This document shows positions 6,544 through 8,372 of a stretch of 8,372 bases of DNA, piece after piece. The translations under genes were made by a program, and so were the position numbers. Within the stretch, counting starts at the first letter, position 1. Every line of letters begins with the position of its first letter. Source of the stretch: J061 sp003695725 [NCBI: Candidatus Schekmanbacteria bacterium] (GTDB taxonomy: Bacteria > Schekmanbacteria > GWA2-38-11); the NCBI GenBank assembly GCA_003695725.1, contig RFHX01000048.1:1-8372 (forward strand). The letters are read 5' to 3'. A model generated the notes under the pieces. That model searched no databases. It was not told the origin of the DNA and saw only the letters and a program-made list of their open reading frames with translations.

Positions 6544-6607
6544 GCGGAAAAAATCTCTAAAAAAGATATAAATTCCGGAATTGAGGTAAGGGTTAATTTC
6601 CGCTTAC
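6544..6607. repeat. Cluster of inverted TTCCG/CGGAA motifs in the convergent gap
   Basis: Between the convergent mtnA and tldE genes four pentamers alternate in orientation: CGGAA (6545-6549), TTCCG (6573-6577), CGGAA (6576-6580) and TTCCG (6598-6602). The middle two form the perfect 12-base palindrome AATTCCGGAATT (6571-6582). The outer ones extend to GCGGAAA (6544-6550) and TTTCCGC (6597-6603). A separate hairpin is possible over the tldE stop: GTAAGGG (6586-6592) with CC (6600-6601) and CTTAC (6603-6607). None has a clean G-C stem followed directly by a T tract. On the minus strand T-rich DNA (6568-6548) does follow the palindrome, so a weak terminator is possible for tldE. The 59-base gap holds nothing else I recognise. 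Confidence 0.4.
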
Positions 6608-7930
6608 TGATAATGAAGAAATCTTGATAGCAGGTGCACCAATTCTTCCGATAAATCTTAATCTGTCTTCTACCATCTCGATGTGTTTAATCATTTCGAT
6701 AATATTACCTGCTATCATAACGCCGCGCACCGGGAAGGATATTTTCCCATTTTCAATGAACATTCCTTCGACACCGAAAGAAAAATCTCCTGTTACAGGA
6801 TTAGCTGTATGGACGCCCATTGCTTCTGTCACATACAGTCCCTTTGATATCGAAGAAACCATTTCATTAAAAGGTTTTGTTTCTTCTGCAGTTATGAATA
6901 GATTTGATATTCCAACAGAAGGTGTTGATTTGTAAGAGGGCCTAAAACCATTGCCTGTGGATTCACGATTTTCCTTGTTTGCCGTATAAGTATCATATAG
7001 AAAATTTTTCAGAATTCCCTTTTCTATGAGTTTTGTGCCTTGGACTGGAATACCCTCTGAGTCAGCAGGAAAATATGTAATTGCTCCGGGATGAAATCCG
7101 TTATCTTCAAGTGTTATGTTTTCAGAAGCAACAAGCTCACCTATTTTATTATGAAACATTGATTTGCCTTTTTGAACTTGGTCGGCACATAATGATGAAG
7201 AAAGAATTTGAAGAAATTCCATTGCAACAATGTTATCTAAAATTACAGGATAGAGACCAGTGGAAATGGGTTTTGCACCTATCATTCTCAAAGCTTTATT
7301 AGCGGCTTTTTTTCCTGTTTCTTCAAAATTCAGTTCTTCAAAGGAGCGTCCTGAATCAATTTCCCAGCCGCTTTCCATCACTCCTTTTTCTTCTGCAATG
7401 AATGTAACACTGCAACCGCACATTGTACCTTGTTGAAAATAACAAATGCCACTGGTATTATTTACATAAATCTCGAATTCGCTTTCTCTGTATGAGCTTT
7501 TATTTGTCTTTGTGATTCTTTTATCAACATTCAAACCGCTGCTTTCGATTATTTTAGCTGCTTCTATTTTTTCTTTTACATCTACTCTTTCTAAATCAAC
7601 TGGATTTCTATCATATTGGGCATAGTTATAATTCCTATTTTCAGGAAGTCTTCTCGAGGATTCATAAGTTGAATAATCGAGACTTTTAATTGCATTTTCA
7701 ATTATGTAATCAATTGCATCTGTAGAAGTGCCTGAACAGAAGGAAAATCCCATTTTGCCATCTTTAAAAATTCTGAGTCCTATTCCTAAATCGTCACTCT
7801 TTTCAAATGCCTTTATTTCCTGTTTTTCAACTTCAATTGAGAGACCTTTTGTCCTATTGATAAAAACCTCTGCTTGTAGATTGTTAATATTTTTTATTTT
7901 TTCTAAAACCTTTTTTGCTATTTTTTCCAT
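6593..7930 (-). CDS. tldE: TldE/PmbA-type subunit of the TldD/TldE protease
   Basis: A 445-residue member of the TldD/PmbA family. TldE (PmbA) pairs with the metalloprotease subunit TldD in the cytosol; the complex degrades unfolded peptides, matures microcin B17 and takes part in CcdA turnover in E. coli. Family signs are the N-terminal domain with YxxxxxGLSIEVEKQEIK-like strands (about 22-40) and GLRIFKDGKMGFS (51-63). The C-terminal domain has GLYPVILDN (225-233), SSSLCADQVQKGKSMFHNKIG (244-264), DSEGIP (290-295), TGNGFRP (325-331), the signature GVHTANPVTGDFSFGVEG (372-389) and GNIIEM (408-413). The HExxxH zinc motif of TldD is absent where it should lie after GLYPVILDN, so this is the non-catalytic partner. 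No tldD is in the window. ATG 7930 gives the usual N-terminus, but the nearest ribosome-like AGGT (7944-7941) is ten bases away and weak. The gap of 12 bases to the upstream acetyltransferase gene suggests cotranscription. Confidence 0.93.
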   Translation of the reverse strand: MEKIAKKVLEKIKNINNLQAEVFINRTKGLSIEVEKQEIKAFEKSDDLGIGLRIFKDGKMGFSFCSGTSTDAIDYIIENAIKSLDYSTYESSRRLPENRNYNYAQYDRNPVDLERVDVKEKIEAAKIIESSGLNVDKRITKTNKSSYRESEFEIYVNNTSGICYFQQGTMCGCSVTFIAEEKGVMESGWEIDSGRSFEELNFEETGKKAANKALRMIGAKPISTGLYPVILDNIVAMEFLQILSSSLCADQVQKGKSMFHNKIGELVASENITLEDNGFHPGAITYFPADSEGIPVQGTKLIEKGILKNFLYDTYTANKENRESTGNGFRPSYKSTPSVGISNLFITAEETKPFNEMVSSISKGLYVTEAMGVHTANPVTGDFSFGVEGMFIENGKISFPVRGVMIAGNIIEMIKHIEMVEDRLRFIGRIGAPAIKISSLSVSGN

Positions 7931-7942
7931 TTCAACAGTTAC

Positions 7943-8372
7943 CTAAATTTTTTTTATCATTGCAATTTCATCGCATTGAGGAAATTTGTGACATTTTATA
8001 CATTCACCCCAAACTTTTTGTGGAAGTTTAGATTTATCAATATTTTCAAAGCCATTCAATTTAAAAAAATCCGGAACATAAGTTAAAACAAAAAGAGAAG
8101 AAATACCCATTTTTTTTGCTTCTTTAATAGTATATTTGACAAGCATTGAGCCGATGCCTTTTTTTGTTTCCCTTTTAGTTATTGCAAGTGAGCAGATTTC
8201 AGCAAGATTTTTCCAATAAATTTTAAGACAGCATGTCCCAATGATAGCCCCTTTTTTTTCAACAACAAAATAGTCCCTGATATTTTCATATATCTCACTA
8301 AGAGATTTTTTAATCATCAAACCTTTTTCGCTATATTCATTCACTAATCTTTGAATTGCCTCGGCGTCATTC
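7943..8372 (-). CDS. GNAT acetyltransferase, short ArgA-like N-acetylglutamate synthase (5' end outside window)
   Basis: A GNAT-fold acetyltransferase cut by the right edge; 142 residues are visible. A GTG at 8344 looks like a start, but the same frame stays open to base 8371 and the extra codons read NDAEAIQRL. This is the conserved family segment that runs on into NEYSEKGLMIKKSLSEIYENI, so the true start lies beyond the window, probably about ten to fifteen codons further. Family features are FVVEKKGAIIGTC, LAEICSLAI, the acetyl-CoA loop KKGIG, LTYVPDFFKLNGF and the C-terminal KVWGECIKCHKFPQCDEIAM with three cysteines. Short proteins of this kind are annotated as ArgA-like N-acetylglutamate synthases (first step of arginine synthesis), but some may acetylate other substrates. 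The loop has K in place of the first Q/R of the Q/RxxGxG/A motif. Its TAG stop lies 12 bases before tldE, so both probably share a promoter to the right. Confidence 0.88.
   Translation of the reverse strand, partial: NDAEAIQRLVNEYSEKGLMIKKSLSEIYENIRDYFVVEKKGAIIGTCCLKIYWKNLAEICSLAITKRETKKGIGSMLVKYTIKEAKKMGISSLFVLTYVPDFFKLNGFENIDKSKLPQKVWGECIKCHKFPQCDEIAMIKKI

Noticed and set aside
6624-6935. Open plus-strand frame of 103 residues opposite tldE
   Set aside because: It is antisense to the conserved C-terminal domain of tldE, with no ribosome site and no recognisable motif.

Overview
The window is AT-rich (about one third G+C by eye) and densely packed with bacterial genes. Eight genes lie head to tail on the + strand (13-6533). 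They converge on two minus-strand genes (7930-6593 and 8372-7943), and the second of these is cut by the right edge. I see no mobile element, CRISPR array, tRNA or rRNA. The yicC-remA-gmk block is a gene order known from Firmicutes and also from Deltaproteobacteria-like, Nitrospirae-like and candidate-phylum genomes. The short N-acetylglutamate-synthase-like acetyltransferase and the TldE protein fit an uncultured Gram-negative, Deltaproteobacteria-like or candidate-phylum lineage, but the sequence does not settle this.

Left part (13-2817): two surface-polysaccharide genes. The first encodes a WcaJ-type polyprenyl-phosphate sugar-1-phosphate transferase, which starts a lipid-linked repeat unit at the inner membrane. 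The second is ugd, UDP-glucose 6-dehydrogenase, which supplies UDP-glucuronate. The 90-base gap between them has a good Shine-Dalgarno sequence, a weak promoter-like pair and an imperfect AT-rich inverted repeat.

Centre (2807-6533): a tightly packed run that starts inside the end of ugd. It contains yicC (ribonuclease family), remA (DNA-binding matrix-regulator family), gmk (guanylate kinase), maf (nucleotide pyrophosphatase), a small DUF167/YggU gene and mtnA (methylthioribose-1-phosphate isomerase). Four junctions overlap and the other two are 9 and 21 bases, so one transcript with translational coupling is likely. gmk, maf and mtnA concern nucleotides or nucleoside-derived sugars. RemA next to polysaccharide genes recalls its matrix role in Bacillus, which is the most interesting contextual hint here.

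Right part (6534-8372): a 59-base convergent gap carries several short TTCCG/CGGAA inverted motifs. Beyond it, on the minus strand, are a TldE/PmbA-type protein and, 12 bases upstream of it, a partial GNAT acetyltransferase. Overall this is ordinary core and surface-polysaccharide sequence. I found no convincing evidence of a new biological system; the findings concern gene arrangement, start sites and small intergenic structures.
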